From: Microbacterium sp. LCT-H2
GTDB lineage: Bacteria > Actinomycetota > Actinomycetes > Actinomycetales > Microbacteriaceae
Assembly: GCF_001866135.1 (NCBI RefSeq)
Contig: NZ_MODW01000001.1
Span: forward strand, 248,001 to 312,000
Length of the DNA: 64,000 bases
Direction: 5' to 3'
Shown: in pieces, positions 1-8,383 of the stretch
How the letters are laid out: the number at the start of each line of letters is the position of its first letter
How positions within the stretch are numbered: the stretch's first letter is position 1
The notes under the pieces: generated by a model
What the model was told of the DNA's origin: nothing
Seen by the model: only the letters and a program-made list of their open reading frames with translations
Database searches by the model: none
Translations under genes and position numbers: made by a program

Positions 1-272
1 CCGGGGATGTGCGTGGGCGTGATCTCCTTCGCCCCCGGGAGCGCGGTCTCGGGGTACGGAGCGAGGACCGGCGCGAGCACCGCGACGAGCAGGAAGAGGA
101 GCACGATGACCGCGCCGATCCACGCCGTCGGATTGTGCCGGAGCCGTCGGAAGACGTCGCGCCAGAAGCCGCCGCCGCCGTCCTTGAGGTCGGCCTGGGC
201 GATCGCGACGGTGTCGATGCTCCCGCCGCTCTCGGCGGACGGGCCCTGTGCGGGTGGGAGGGCGATGCTCAT
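1..272 (-). CDS. dppC: Peptide ABC transporter permease, DppC/OppC type (partial, C-terminal part off window)
   Basis: About 90 N-terminal residues are present. A cytoplasmic leader with the segment FRRLRHNPTAWIG is followed by one hydrophobic segment (IGAVIVLLFLLVAVLAPVLA), the usual OppC N-terminal layout. It is the second permease of an oligopeptide importer and would pair with the DppB-type protein upstream. The ATG is preceded by a strong AAAGGAGG with about 7 nt spacing. It lies 34 nt after the dppB stop, so it is co-transcribed. Substrate specificity cannot be told from this fragment. Confidence 0.85.
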   Translation of the reverse strand, partial: MSIALPPAQGPSAESGGSIDTVAIAQADLKDGGGGFWRDVFRRLRHNPTAWIGAVIVLLFLLVAVLAPVLAPYPETALPGAKEITPTHIP

Positions 273-306
273 GCGAGCGCCTCCTTTCGGATGAGGGAGG
301 AGGACA

Positions 307-1311
307 TCACTGCACCCTCACTCTCGGATCGATGAAGCTGTACGACACGTCCACGGCCAGGTTGATGAGGGCGTAGGCGATCGCGATGAAGATGATGAAC
401 CCCTGCAGCACCGGGAAGTCGCGCGTGAAGATGGCCCGCGCGAGGAACGACCCGATGCCGGGGAAGGCGAAGACCGTCTCGGTGAGCACCGCCCCGGAGA
501 TGAGCAGTCCGGTCTGCAGACCGATCGTCGTGATGACCGGCAGCATGGCGTTCCGGAGGATGAACCGGCTGCGCAGCGTCGCCGAGCCCACGCCCTTGGC
601 CCGCCCCGTCCGCACGTAGTCGGCGTTCTGCACCTCCAGCACGCTCGCCCTGGTGATGCGGACGATGATCGCGAGCGGGATGGTGCCGAGGGCGAGCGCC
701 GGGAGGATCAGATGGAGGATCGCATCCCACGCGGCGTCGAACTCCCCCGTGATGATGCCGTCCCAGACGTAGAAGCCGGTGGGATGGGTCGCATCGATCC
801 GGGGATCCTGCCGGCCGTCCGAGGGCAGCCACCCCAGCTGGACGGCGAAGACGTACTTGAGGATGAAGGCCAGGAAGAAGACCGGGATCGTGATGCCGAT
901 GAGGCTCAGCACGACCGACGCGTGATCGGTGAACTTGCCGTGGCGACGGGCAGCCCAGTACCCGAGCGGGATGCCGACGCCGATCGCGAAGATGAGCGCC
1001 GCGACGCTCAGCTCGATCGTCGCGGGGAAACGGCGGAGGAACTCCTCCGTGACCGGCCGGTTGGTCTGGATGGACGTGCCGAAGTCGCCCTGCAGCAGCC
1101 GGGTGACCCAGATGAAGTACTGCTCGATGAGGGGCTTGTTGAAGCCGTAGAGCTCGTTGACCCTGGCGATGGCCTCCGGGGTGGCCTTCTCGCCGAGGAG
1201 GGCGACCGCGGGGCCGCCGGGGAGGGCCCTGACCCAGGCGAACAGCAGGATGCTGAGCCCGAACAGGGTGGGGATGAGGAACAGCAGTCGCCTGCCGATG
1301 GTGCGCAGCAC
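307..1311 (-). CDS. dppB: Peptide ABC transporter permease, DppB/OppB type
   Basis: 334-residue inner-membrane permease of a family 5 (dipeptide/oligopeptide/nickel) ABC importer. It opens with the typical MLRTIGRRLLFLIPTLFGLS, has the periplasmic loop with a GDFGTSI segment near residue 95, and carries the EAA loop near residue 230 (ADYVRTGRAKGVG) that contacts the ATPase. It ends IDPRVRVQ, as DppB proteins do. The GTG start has GGAGAA about 7 nt upstream. It sits between the binding protein and dppC. No ATPase gene is seen here; it may lie beyond the left edge. Confidence 0.92.
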   Translation of the reverse strand: MLRTIGRRLLFLIPTLFGLSILLFAWVRALPGGPAVALLGEKATPEAIARVNELYGFNKPLIEQYFIWVTRLLQGDFGTSIQTNRPVTEEFLRRFPATIELSVAALIFAIGVGIPLGYWAARRHGKFTDHASVVLSLIGITIPVFFLAFILKYVFAVQLGWLPSDGRQDPRIDATHPTGFYVWDGIITGEFDAAWDAILHLILPALALGTIPLAIIVRITRASVLEVQNADYVRTGRAKGVGSATLRSRFILRNAMLPVITTIGLQTGLLISGAVLTETVFAFPGIGSFLARAIFTRDFPVLQGFIIFIAIAYALINLAVDVSYSFIDPRVRVQ

Positions 1312-1342
1312 AGAGTTCTCCGTCGATCAGAAGGTACGCCGT

Positions 1343-1372
1343 GCCCCGGTCCCGCGAGAGCGGAACCGGGGC
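1343..1372 (-). terminator. Intercistronic hairpin between dppA and dppB
   Basis: GCCCCGGT pairs with ACCGGGGC and, inside it, CCGC with GCGG around a GAGA loop. There is no T-run after it on the minus strand, so it is more likely a partial terminator or mRNA-stabilising hairpin that keeps binding-protein expression above that of the permeases. Confidence 0.5.
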
Positions 1373-1394
1373 TCGGCATATCAAATGGTCAGGC

Positions 1395-3068
1395 CTACTT
1401 CGTGAGGACGATGTCCGTGAAGACCTCGTCGTTCACCGGGCTGGCGGGGTAGCTCTCGACGCGCGGGTCGAAGGCGAGCGTCGGCGCGGGGTGAGCGAGC
1501 GGGACGCCGGGGATGAACTCCGCGACCATCTCGTTGATGTCCTCGTAGAGCGCCGTCTGGTCGTCGAGGTTGGAGACCCCGCGCGCCTCGGTCAGCGCCT
1601 GGAACAGCTCCGGGTTGTCGAAGCCCCACTCGGAGCTCTTCTGTCCGAAGAACACGCCGACGAAGTTGTCGGTGTCGTTGTAGTCGCCGGTCCAGCCGAG
1701 CAGGTGGATGCCGTGGTCGGAAGTGCCGGTGGTGCGGTCGAGGTACTCGACCCACTCCTCGGAGACCGGGGTGGTCTCCACGCCGACCTCGGAGAGCTGC
1801 GACGACAGGACGGTGTAGATCTGCTCGGGGTCCGGCATGTACGGACGCGAGACGTTGACCGGGTAGTTGAAGTCCAGCGCCAGCGGGTTCGCCTCGTCGT
1901 AGCCGGCCTCCGCGAGCAGCTCCTTGGCCTTCTCCGGGTCGTAGTCGTAGGTCGTGACCTCGTCGTTGTAGCCGTTGACCACCGGCGGGACGAACTGCGT
2001 CGCCTTCTCGGTGCCCTCCGGGAGGACCTGGCTGATCAGCGCGTCCTTGTCGATCGCGTAGGACAGCGCCTCACGCACCTTCGGGTCCTGCAGCTCCGGG
2101 ATCGCCTGGTTGAAGGCGAGGTAGAGGATCGTGAACGGGGGACGCGACACCATGGTGAAGTCGTCCTCCTCCAGGGCCTTCGTGTCGGCGGGGCCCACGA
2201 GGTCGTAGCCGTCGATGGAGCCCGACTCGAGCGCCTGGCGACGCGCCGTCGGGTCGTCGATGGTGCGGAAGATGATCTCGTCGATCTGGCCGGCCTCGCC
2301 CCAGTAGTCGTCGTAGGCCTTGAGCGTGACCTGCTCGCCCGGCGCCCACTCCTCGAACTGGTAGGGGCCTGTGCCGACCGGGTGGCCCATGGCGTACTCG
2401 GACAGCTGCGGCGCCTCGGCGGTGCCGCCGACCTCGTCCGCGCCGAACTCCTGCATCGCCGAGGGGCTCTGCATGCCGAAGGCCGGGAGCGACAGCGAGG
2501 CGATGAAGCCGGCGAACGGCTTGTTCAACTCGATCGTGACGGAGTTCTCGCCGTCGGGCGTGCAGGACTTGTAGACCGCGTCCTCCGGGTTGGAGGCGTA
2601 GCCCTTGAAGAGCTTGTTGTAGTAGTACCCGAAGGCCTCGGAGGCGGCGAGACCGGTCCAGTTGTACCAGCGGTCGAAGTTGGCGCAGACCGCCTCGGCG
2701 TTGAACGGGGTGCCGTCCTGGAAGGTCACGCCCTCCTTCAGCGCGAAGGTGTGGGACATGCCGTCCTCGGACGACTCCCACGACTCCGCCAGCAGCGGGG
2801 CCGGGTCGGCCGTGCCGGGCTCCGTGCCCACCAGACCCTCGAAGATCTGGCGCGAGACGCGGAAGGTCTCGCCGTCCTGCGCGAACGCCGGGTCGAGGCT
2901 CGCGGGATCGGACGAGGCGGCGAAGACGAACGTGCCGTCGACATCACCGGAACCCTCCGACCCGTTGTCCCCGCGCTCGCTGGCGACACATCCGGCGAGA
3001 GCGAGAGCGGCGATGGTCGCTCCGGTGATGACGGCGATTCCTCGCCGAGGCATGGCTGACTGGTGCAT
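1395..3068 (-). CDS. dppA: Peptide ABC transporter substrate-binding lipoprotein, family 5
   Basis: 557-residue solute-binding protein of the DppA/OppA family. The N-terminus is a lipoprotein signal with lipobox LALAGC (lipid-modified Cys27), followed by a Gly/Ser/Asp-rich linker. The SBP_bac_5 body starts near DGTFVFAASSDPASLDPAFA and has the family segments ETFRVSRQIFEGL and YAIDKDALI. ATG 3068 was chosen over an in-frame upstream codon at 3173 because only it places the lipoprotein signal at the N-terminus; GGGAAGG lies upstream. It is first in the operon, with its own promoter, and is followed by dppB and dppC. The peptide bound cannot be predicted. Confidence 0.92.
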   Translation of the reverse strand: MHQSAMPRRGIAVITGATIAALALAGCVASERGDNGSEGSGDVDGTFVFAASSDPASLDPAFAQDGETFRVSRQIFEGLVGTEPGTADPAPLLAESWESSEDGMSHTFALKEGVTFQDGTPFNAEAVCANFDRWYNWTGLAASEAFGYYYNKLFKGYASNPEDAVYKSCTPDGENSVTIELNKPFAGFIASLSLPAFGMQSPSAMQEFGADEVGGTAEAPQLSEYAMGHPVGTGPYQFEEWAPGEQVTLKAYDDYWGEAGQIDEIIFRTIDDPTARRQALESGSIDGYDLVGPADTKALEEDDFTMVSRPPFTILYLAFNQAIPELQDPKVREALSYAIDKDALISQVLPEGTEKATQFVPPVVNGYNDEVTTYDYDPEKAKELLAEAGYDEANPLALDFNYPVNVSRPYMPDPEQIYTVLSSQLSEVGVETTPVSEEWVEYLDRTTGTSDHGIHLLGWTGDYNDTDNFVGVFFGQKSSEWGFDNPELFQALTEARGVSNLDDQTALYEDINEMVAEFIPGVPLAHPAPTLAFDPRVESYPASPVNDEVFTDIVLTK

Positions 3069-3144
3069 GGGTGTATGACCTTCCCTGTCGGGCGCTTCCT
3101 TGCGCGTCTCCGGGCATCGTCGCCGCGGAGACGGTGATTCCTCG

Positions 3145-3173
3145 AAGGTACCCAGCGGCCAGGCGGATGCCAA
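3145..3173 (-). promoter_or_regulatory. Predicted promoter of dppA
   Basis: On the minus strand TTGGCA (3173-3168) and TACCTT (3150-3145) are separated by 17 nt, a good sigma-70-like pair. It would give a leader of about 70 nt before the dppA ATG. Confidence 0.55.
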
Positions 3174-3222
3174 GAGTCCGATGTTGCGATCCGGTATCGA
3201 CGCGGGGCCGCCCGTGATCCGG

Positions 3223-3228
3223 TAATGT
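3223..3228 (+). promoter_or_regulatory. -10 element of leaderless PfkB kinase gene
   Basis: TAATGT lies 7 nt before the GTG, where no Shine-Dalgarno sequence is visible. Confidence 0.45.
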
Positions 3229-3235
3229 CCAGAAC

Positions 3236-4156
3236 GTGCCGGACACCACTCCCCGCGTCGTGTGCCTGGGCGAGGGCCTGGTCGCCCTCGTCGCCGCCAC
3301 CGCCGGACCGCTCGAATCCTGCCGCACGTTCCACCGCTCCCTCGCCGGGGCCGAGTGGAACACCGCGATCGCGCTGGCCTCCGCCGGCATCCGCACCGCG
3401 GTCGTGTCCCGCGTCGGCGACGACGGCTTCGGACGCTTCCTCACCGCCGAGCTCCGTGCGCACGGCGTGGACGATCGGGCCGTGGAGGTCGACCCGGTCG
3501 CACCGACGGGGATCTACGTCAAGGAGCTCTCACCGCGGGCGGACGGCGCCGTGGAGGGGACGATGCACTACTACCGTGCCGGGTCGGCCGCGGCGGCGCT
3601 GTCGCCGGCGTCGCTGGAGTCGCCCGTGGCGGTGGATCTGCTCGCCGCGGCGGCCCTCGTGCACACCTCCGGCATCACGCCTGCGCTTTCGCCCTCCGCA
3701 CGCGCGGCCCAGGAGGCCCTGGTCGCGGCGCCGCGCCCCGGCCGTCTCGTCAGCTTCGATCTGAACTGGCGCCCCGCGCTGTGGCGGGGCCGGGAAGACG
3801 ACGGACGCGCCGTCCTCACCGATCTCGCCCACCGCGCCGACGTCCTGTTCTGCACCCGCCCCGACGCCGAGGCCGTGTTCGGGACGAGCGCGCCGGACGA
3901 CCTGCGCACGCTGTTCCCCGAGCCGCGCTACCTGGTCGTGACCGACCCCGCCGGCGCCGTGGCGTTCGACGGCGCCGAGCGCGCCGCGAGCGATGCCCTC
4001 GATGTGCCGGTGGTGGAGACGATCGGGGCGGGCGACGCGTTCGCCGCCGGCTTCCTCGCCGGCGTCCTCACCGGCCTGACGCTGCATGGAAGCCTGGCCC
4101 GCGCCCACCGCATCGCGACGCGCGCGATCGCCAGCACGCGCGACCACGTCGACTGA
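3236..4156 (+). CDS. PfkB-family carbohydrate kinase (KdgK-like)
   Basis: 306-residue ribokinase/PfkB-fold kinase that phosphorylates a sugar or sugar acid with ATP. Visible family features are the N-terminal GEGLVAL strand, the GAEWNTAIALA substrate loop near residue 38, RVGDDGFG near 61, and the C-terminal anion-hole motif GAGDAF near residues 264-269 with the catalytic Asp. The sequence resembles 2-keto-3-deoxygluconate kinases, but fructokinase or another specificity is possible. It is convergent with the RpiR-type regulator, only 12 nt away. That neighbour and the NagZ operon make an amino-sugar or sugar-acid role plausible; this is an inference from context. Confidence 0.85.
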   Translation: MPDTTPRVVCLGEGLVALVAATAGPLESCRTFHRSLAGAEWNTAIALASAGIRTAVVSRVGDDGFGRFLTAELRAHGVDDRAVEVDPVAPTGIYVKELSPRADGAVEGTMHYYRAGSAAAALSPASLESPVAVDLLAAAALVHTSGITPALSPSARAAQEALVAAPRPGRLVSFDLNWRPALWRGREDDGRAVLTDLAHRADVLFCTRPDAEAVFGTSAPDDLRTLFPEPRYLVVTDPAGAVAFDGAERAASDALDVPVVETIGAGDAFAAGFLAGVLTGLTLHGSLARAHRIATRAIASTRDHVD

Positions 4157-4168
4157 TCCGGCGACGGC

Positions 4169-5044
4169 TCAGTCCGCGTGGCGGCCGTGCCGCGGCGGGA
4201 CCGCGTCGTGCGTGCGCTGCAACGACACTGCGACGTGCTCGCCCCGGTACTGCACGATGCGCACGAACAGCACATCGATGAGCGCGAGCTGCGCGATCCG
4301 GCTCGACATGGCGGCCATCCGGTACGGCGATTCCTGCGCCTGGCTGAGGAGCACGACGTCGGCGAGGGCCGCGAGCGGGGAGTCGGCAGCGCTCGTCACG
4401 GCCACCGCAAGGGCGCCCGCGGCCCGCGCGACCTCCAGGGCACGGACCGTCTCGGCCGTCTCGCCGCCGTGCGAGAAGGCGATCGCCACATCCGCGGAGG
4501 ACCGCAGCGCGGCCGCGGTGACCGCGAGGTGCGGATCGGCCGAGTGGGTCACCGAGCAGCCGATCCGGGAGAGCTTGAGCTGGAGGTCCTGGGCGGTCAG
4601 CGACGACGCCGCCTGCCCGAACAGGTCGATGTGCCGGGCGACGACCACCGCCCGCGCCACCCGGTCGAGCGCGTCCGCATCGAGGGCCCTGGCCGTCTTC
4701 TCGATCGCGTCGATCTCCTGCGCCGCGAGCTTCGCGGCGATCGCCGCCGGTCCGTCGTCCCGGTCGATCGCCGTGGAGTCGAGTCCGAACCGGGCCTGCT
4801 GCGCCTGGGCCAGGGTGACCGCCCGCGCGACGGCGACCCTCAGCTCCCGGTAGCCGCTGTAGCCGAGCGACTGCGCGAAGCGCGCGACGGTCGACAGCGA
4901 GGTCTGGCAGAGCTGCGCGAGGTCGTTGATCGCGAGATCCACCACGAGGGTGGGGTCTCCGAGGATCCTCTCGGCGACGCGTCCCTCCGCCGCGCTGAGC
5001 TTGGGGAGGGAGCGCCGCACCACGGCCAGAACGTCGTCGTCCAT
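4169..5044 (-). CDS. MurR/RpiR-family transcriptional regulator
   Basis: 291 residues. An N-terminal HTH_6 domain (about residues 1-75, with LPKLSAAEGRVAERIL and CQTSLSTVARFAQSLG) is followed by a SIS sugar-phosphate isomerase domain (about 120-250, with GQAASSLTAQDL and FSHGGETAETV). Such proteins sense a phosphosugar and repress catabolic genes. It is the last gene of the sugar-importer/NagZ operon, 14 nt after the nagZ stop, so it probably autoregulates the operon. The ATG at 5044 was chosen because it opens the HTH domain; the preceding GGGAT is only a weak ribosome-binding site. Confidence 0.9.
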   Translation of the reverse strand: MDDDVLAVVRRSLPKLSAAEGRVAERILGDPTLVVDLAINDLAQLCQTSLSTVARFAQSLGYSGYRELRVAVARAVTLAQAQQARFGLDSTAIDRDDGPAAIAAKLAAQEIDAIEKTARALDADALDRVARAVVVARHIDLFGQAASSLTAQDLQLKLSRIGCSVTHSADPHLAVTAAALRSSADVAIAFSHGGETAETVRALEVARAAGALAVAVTSAADSPLAALADVVLLSQAQESPYRMAAMSSRIAQLALIDVLFVRIVQYRGEHVAVSLQRTHDAVPPRHGRHAD

Positions 5045-5058
5045 GCGCTGATCCCGTC

Positions 5059-6567
5059 TCAACCGGCGGCGGTCGTCCTCTGTCGCGGCCGGAAGCGGCC
5101 GAGGAGCGCGTCCCGCGCGGTCTGAGCGCCGAGCCGGCTGGCGGCGCCGACCTCGACGGTCGGCAGCGGCAGCGGCTCCTGCACGGGCAGACCGACGTTC
5201 ACCACGACCGCATCCGGGTCCCGGAGCGCGGTCCGCTCGATCAGCGCCCGCTGCGCCGGCTCGGCATCCGGTCGATCCACGAGGACGACCGTCGTGCCGG
5301 TCGCCGCGGCGACCTCGTCGATCACGGCGTCCTGTTCGGCCACGGGGCGTGCGGCCACGTCGAGCCGCACGCGGATGCCGTCTCCCGCGAGCGCCTCCGC
5401 GACGTACGATGCGGCGCTGTCCACCGCGAGCGTCGAGCGACGTCGCGCATCGATCACCGCCAGGGCCTCCGCGGCCTCGGGGGCATCGCCGGCGAGCGAC
5501 ACGGACCGACGGACGATCTCGGCGGCGTCGAACGCGGCGGCTCCCTCGTCCGGGGTTGCGCTCATGCGCAGTCGGTTCGCGAGGGCCGACACCCGCGCGG
5601 CGGCCTCCTCGACGCGCTCCCGGGAGAGCGAGCCGTCCCGCAGCGCGGCGACGATCCCGTCGCGGGCGGCGAGGAAGTCGCGCCGGTCCTGGTCGGGAAG
5701 AGCGGCCTCGCCGGGGTTGGTCGGGTTGCCGATGCACAGCAGGTCGGCACCGGCGGCCAGAGCGAGGGCGGCGCCCCCGCCGAGTCCGACGGTCTCGCGG
5801 ATCGCGGCCATGTCCAGCGCGTCGGTGATGATGACGCCCCGGAAGCCCCACTCTCGCAGCATGCCGAGCACGCGCGGGTTGAGGGTGGCCGGCTGCGCGC
5901 CCCACGCGGGGACGACGATGTGCGCGGTCATGATCGCGTCCACCCCCGCCTCGACGGCGGCGCGGAACGGCTCGAGGTGCACGCGCTCGTACTCGGCCAC
6001 GTCGAGAGCGATCTCAGGCAGGGCGTGGTGGGAGTCGAGGTGGGTGTCGCCGTGACCGGGGAAGTGCTTGACGCACGCGGCCGCCCCGCCGTCCTGGATG
6101 CCGTCGACCGTGGCGACGACGTGACGCGTCACCAGCGCCTCCTCGGCCCCGAACGAGCGCACGCCGATGACGGGGTTGCGCGGGTCGGTGTTGACGTCGG
6201 CGACCGGACCGAGCACGACGTTCGCACCGACGGCGCGCACGCGGCGGGCGAGCTCCGCCCCGGTCCGCTCCGACGCGACGACGTCGTCGAGGGCGCCGAG
6301 CTGTGCGGCACCGGGGAGGGTGGAGCCGCTTCCGGACTCCAGGCGGGTGACGCTGCCGCCCTCCTCGTCGACGCCGATCAGGGCGTGCGGGTTGGCGTCG
6401 ACGATCTGCGCACTCAGCGCGGACAGCCCCTCACCGACGTTCTGACCGAAGTACACGACGCCGGCCAGGCCGTCGCGCAGCTCCTCCACGAGCCAGGCGG
6501 GGGCCGTGGTGCCGAGGAACCCGGGCCAGAGCACGCCGTTCGCGAGACGTTCAAGCTCGTCGGTCAT
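5059..6567 (-). CDS. nagZ: Beta-N-acetylhexosaminidase, glycoside hydrolase family 3 (NagZ type)
   Basis: 502 residues. The GH3 barrel shows the NagZ hallmark KHFPGHG at residues 167-173, followed by Asp178-Ser-His180, the catalytic dyad of NagZ enzymes. The nucleophile Asp249 sits in GVIITDALDM. A C-terminal domain of about 150 residues follows, as in two-domain Gram-positive NagZ. No signal peptide is seen, so it should act in the cytoplasm, releasing terminal GlcNAc from imported chitobiose-like or muropeptide saccharides. Its ATG overlaps the stop of the upstream permease in an ATGA, which indicates translational coupling. The link to GlcNAc is firm from the motifs; the exact oligosaccharide is not. 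Confidence 0.93.
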   Translation of the reverse strand: MTDELERLANGVLWPGFLGTTAPAWLVEELRDGLAGVVYFGQNVGEGLSALSAQIVDANPHALIGVDEEGGSVTRLESGSGSTLPGAAQLGALDDVVASERTGAELARRVRAVGANVVLGPVADVNTDPRNPVIGVRSFGAEEALVTRHVVATVDGIQDGGAAACVKHFPGHGDTHLDSHHALPEIALDVAEYERVHLEPFRAAVEAGVDAIMTAHIVVPAWGAQPATLNPRVLGMLREWGFRGVIITDALDMAAIRETVGLGGGAALALAAGADLLCIGNPTNPGEAALPDQDRRDFLAARDGIVAALRDGSLSRERVEEAAARVSALANRLRMSATPDEGAAAFDAAEIVRRSVSLAGDAPEAAEALAVIDARRRSTLAVDSAASYVAEALAGDGIRVRLDVAARPVAEQDAVIDEVAAATGTTVVLVDRPDAEPAQRALIERTALRDPDAVVVNVGLPVQEPLPLPTVEVGAASRLGAQTARDALLGRFRPRQRTTAAG

Positions 6568-7397
6568 CCCTTCACCGCCCCGGCGACCATGCCGGCGGAG
6601 AGCCGGCGCTGCACGATGACGAAGAAGATCATGACGGGGACGGTGATGATCGTCGAGGCGGCCATGATGCTGCCCCAGTCGTTCGAGTACAAGCCGAAGA
6701 ACGACTTGAGGCCGATCGAGACCGTGTACTGGTCGGTCTGCGCGCCGAGGATCGTCATGGCGAAGATGAACTCGTTCCACGCCGTGATGAAGCTGAAGAT
6801 GCTCGTCGCGACGAGGCCGGGCATCACGAGCGGCAGCAGGATGGAGCGGAACATCCGCCACCAGCTCGCGCCGTCGATGTAGGCGGCCTCTTCGAGCTCG
6901 ACCGGGACGGCCGCGACGAAGCCGCGCAGCATCCAGATGCCGAACGCGAGCGACAGCGCCACGTAGACCACCATGAGGCCGATGATGCTGTTGAGCAGAC
7001 CGAGGCTCTTGACCTGGAGGAACAGCGGGATGACCAGCGCCTCGAGCGGCACCATCTGCACCACGAGGATCATCATCAGCACGGTGGTGCGGAACTTGAA
7101 GCGGAAGCGCGCGACGGCGACCGCCGCGAGCAGGCAGACGATGGCGCTGACGAGCACCGTGACGAGGGCCACGATCGCCGAGTTGCGCAGATACGTGCCG
7201 AAGCCGCCCTCCGTGAGCACGAAGGCGAAGTTGTCCCACGTGAACTCCTGCGGGAGGAGCGACTGACCGCCGCTGGACGCCTTGGCGTCGAACGCACTGG
7301 AGACCATCCAGTAGACGGGGAACAGGGTGAAGACGAGGACGGCGGCGACGCCGATGCCGAGTCCGATGCGCGACCGGAGCCTGGGGCGGGGGTTCAC
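6564..7397 (-). CDS. Carbohydrate ABC transporter permease, MalG type
   Basis: 277-residue inner-membrane permease of the CUT1 sugar-importer class. It has a hydrophobic first segment (GLGIGVAAVLVFTLFPVYW), the EAA loop near residue 180 (EEAAYIDGASWWRMFRSILL) and the usual C-terminal end of MalG proteins. The GTG start overlaps the stop of the MalF-type gene (GTGA), and its own stop overlaps nagZ (ATGA). It pairs with the MalF-type protein. No dedicated ATPase gene is in the cluster; many actinobacteria use a shared MsiK-type ATPase for such systems. Confidence 0.92.
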   Translation of the reverse strand: MNPRPRLRSRIGLGIGVAAVLVFTLFPVYWMVSSAFDAKASSGGQSLLPQEFTWDNFAFVLTEGGFGTYLRNSAIVALVTVLVSAIVCLLAAVAVARFRFKFRTTVLMMILVVQMVPLEALVIPLFLQVKSLGLLNSIIGLMVVYVALSLAFGIWMLRGFVAAVPVELEEAAYIDGASWWRMFRSILLPLVMPGLVATSIFSFITAWNEFIFAMTILGAQTDQYTVSIGLKSFFGLYSNDWGSIMAASTIITVPVMIFFVIVQRRLSAGMVAGAVKG

Positions 7398-8368
7398 AGC
7401 TCGTCCTCCTTCATGAGGGAGCGGATGTAGACGATCGTGATGCCGATCAGCACGAGGGTCAGAAGCACGGCCAGCGCGGCGCCGAATCCGTAGCGGTTCT
7501 GACCGAACGACTCCACGTACGACCACACGCCGAGGTTGAGCACCTGACGGTTGCCGCCGCTGCCGCCGGGCATGAGGTAGACCTGCGCGAAGACCTTGAA
7601 GTCCCAGATCGTCGACAGGATGATGACGACGGAGAAGACGGGCTTGAGCGTCGGGAAGATGATCTTCCAGAAGCGGCGCCATGCGCCGGCTCCGTCGAGC
7701 GCCGCAGCCTCGAGCATCTCCTTCGAGACGCCCAGGAGCCCGGCGAGCACGGTGATGGCCACGAACGGGAAGCCGTGGTGGACGACGTTCAGCAGCACGA
7801 TCGCGTAGAACGACCACTGGTTGGTGAACCAGTTGACCTGGCCGTCGATGAGGCCGAGGTCCTGCAGGACGCTGTTGAAGATGCCGCGGTCGGCATCGAA
7901 GATGAAGGTCCAGACGTACGTTCCGGTCACGGCGGGCATCGCCCACGCGACCATGATGCAGCTGGAGACGATGGTGCGCCACACGGTACCCAGGCGCGCC
8001 AGCAGCAGCGCCACGAGGGTTCCGAGTGCGACGGTGGTGAACACCGCGACGGCCGCGAAGCCGACCGTGTTGGGGAGCACCACCGTCCACAGGGTCGGAT
8101 TGGTGAGCGCCTCGGCGTAGTTGGCCAGCCCGATCCAGTTGCTCTCACCGGTGTTGATCTCGCGCAGACCGTAGTCCTGCAGCGAGTAGAGGAACACCTG
8201 CACGAGCGGCCAGAGCATGAGTCCCGCGAGGATGATCAGCCCGGGGGCGAGGAGGAGCCAGGGGCGGGCCGTGACGATCGAGAGACCCCGACGCTTCCGG
8301 CCGCCGGCCACGGAGGCGGAGGAGGGCTCCGCCTTCGTGGCCGGCAGTGGCGCTTGCACCATCGACAT
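7394..8368 (-). CDS. Carbohydrate ABC transporter permease, MalF type
   Basis: 324-residue permease. A short Ala/Ser/Pro-rich cytoplasmic head is followed by the first membrane segment (WLLLAPGLIILAGLMLWPLV), the loop WIGLANYAEAL, and the EAA loop near residue 228 (LEAAALDGAGAWRRFWKIIF). It forms the translocation pore with the MalG-type partner encoded next to it. The gap to the binding-protein gene is only 15 nt, so the two are one transcript. Confidence 0.92.
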   Translation of the reverse strand: MSMVQAPLPATKAEPSSASVAGGRKRRGLSIVTARPWLLLAPGLIILAGLMLWPLVQVFLYSLQDYGLREINTGESNWIGLANYAEALTNPTLWTVVLPNTVGFAAVAVFTTVALGTLVALLLARLGTVWRTIVSSCIMVAWAMPAVTGTYVWTFIFDADRGIFNSVLQDLGLIDGQVNWFTNQWSFYAIVLLNVVHHGFPFVAITVLAGLLGVSKEMLEAAALDGAGAWRRFWKIIFPTLKPVFSVVIILSTIWDFKVFAQVYLMPGGSGGNRQVLNLGVWSYVESFGQNRYGFGAALAVLLTLVLIGITIVYIRSLMKEDEL

Positions 8369-8383
8369 GGAAGGAGTGGTTCC

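Noticed and set aside
3188..3224. Nine-base direct repeat GATCCGGTA at 3188 and 3216 as an operator for the PfkB kinase gene
   Set aside because: The two copies are 28 nt apart, are not palindromic, and the second overlaps the -10 element. Chance is not excluded, so it is not listed as a feature.
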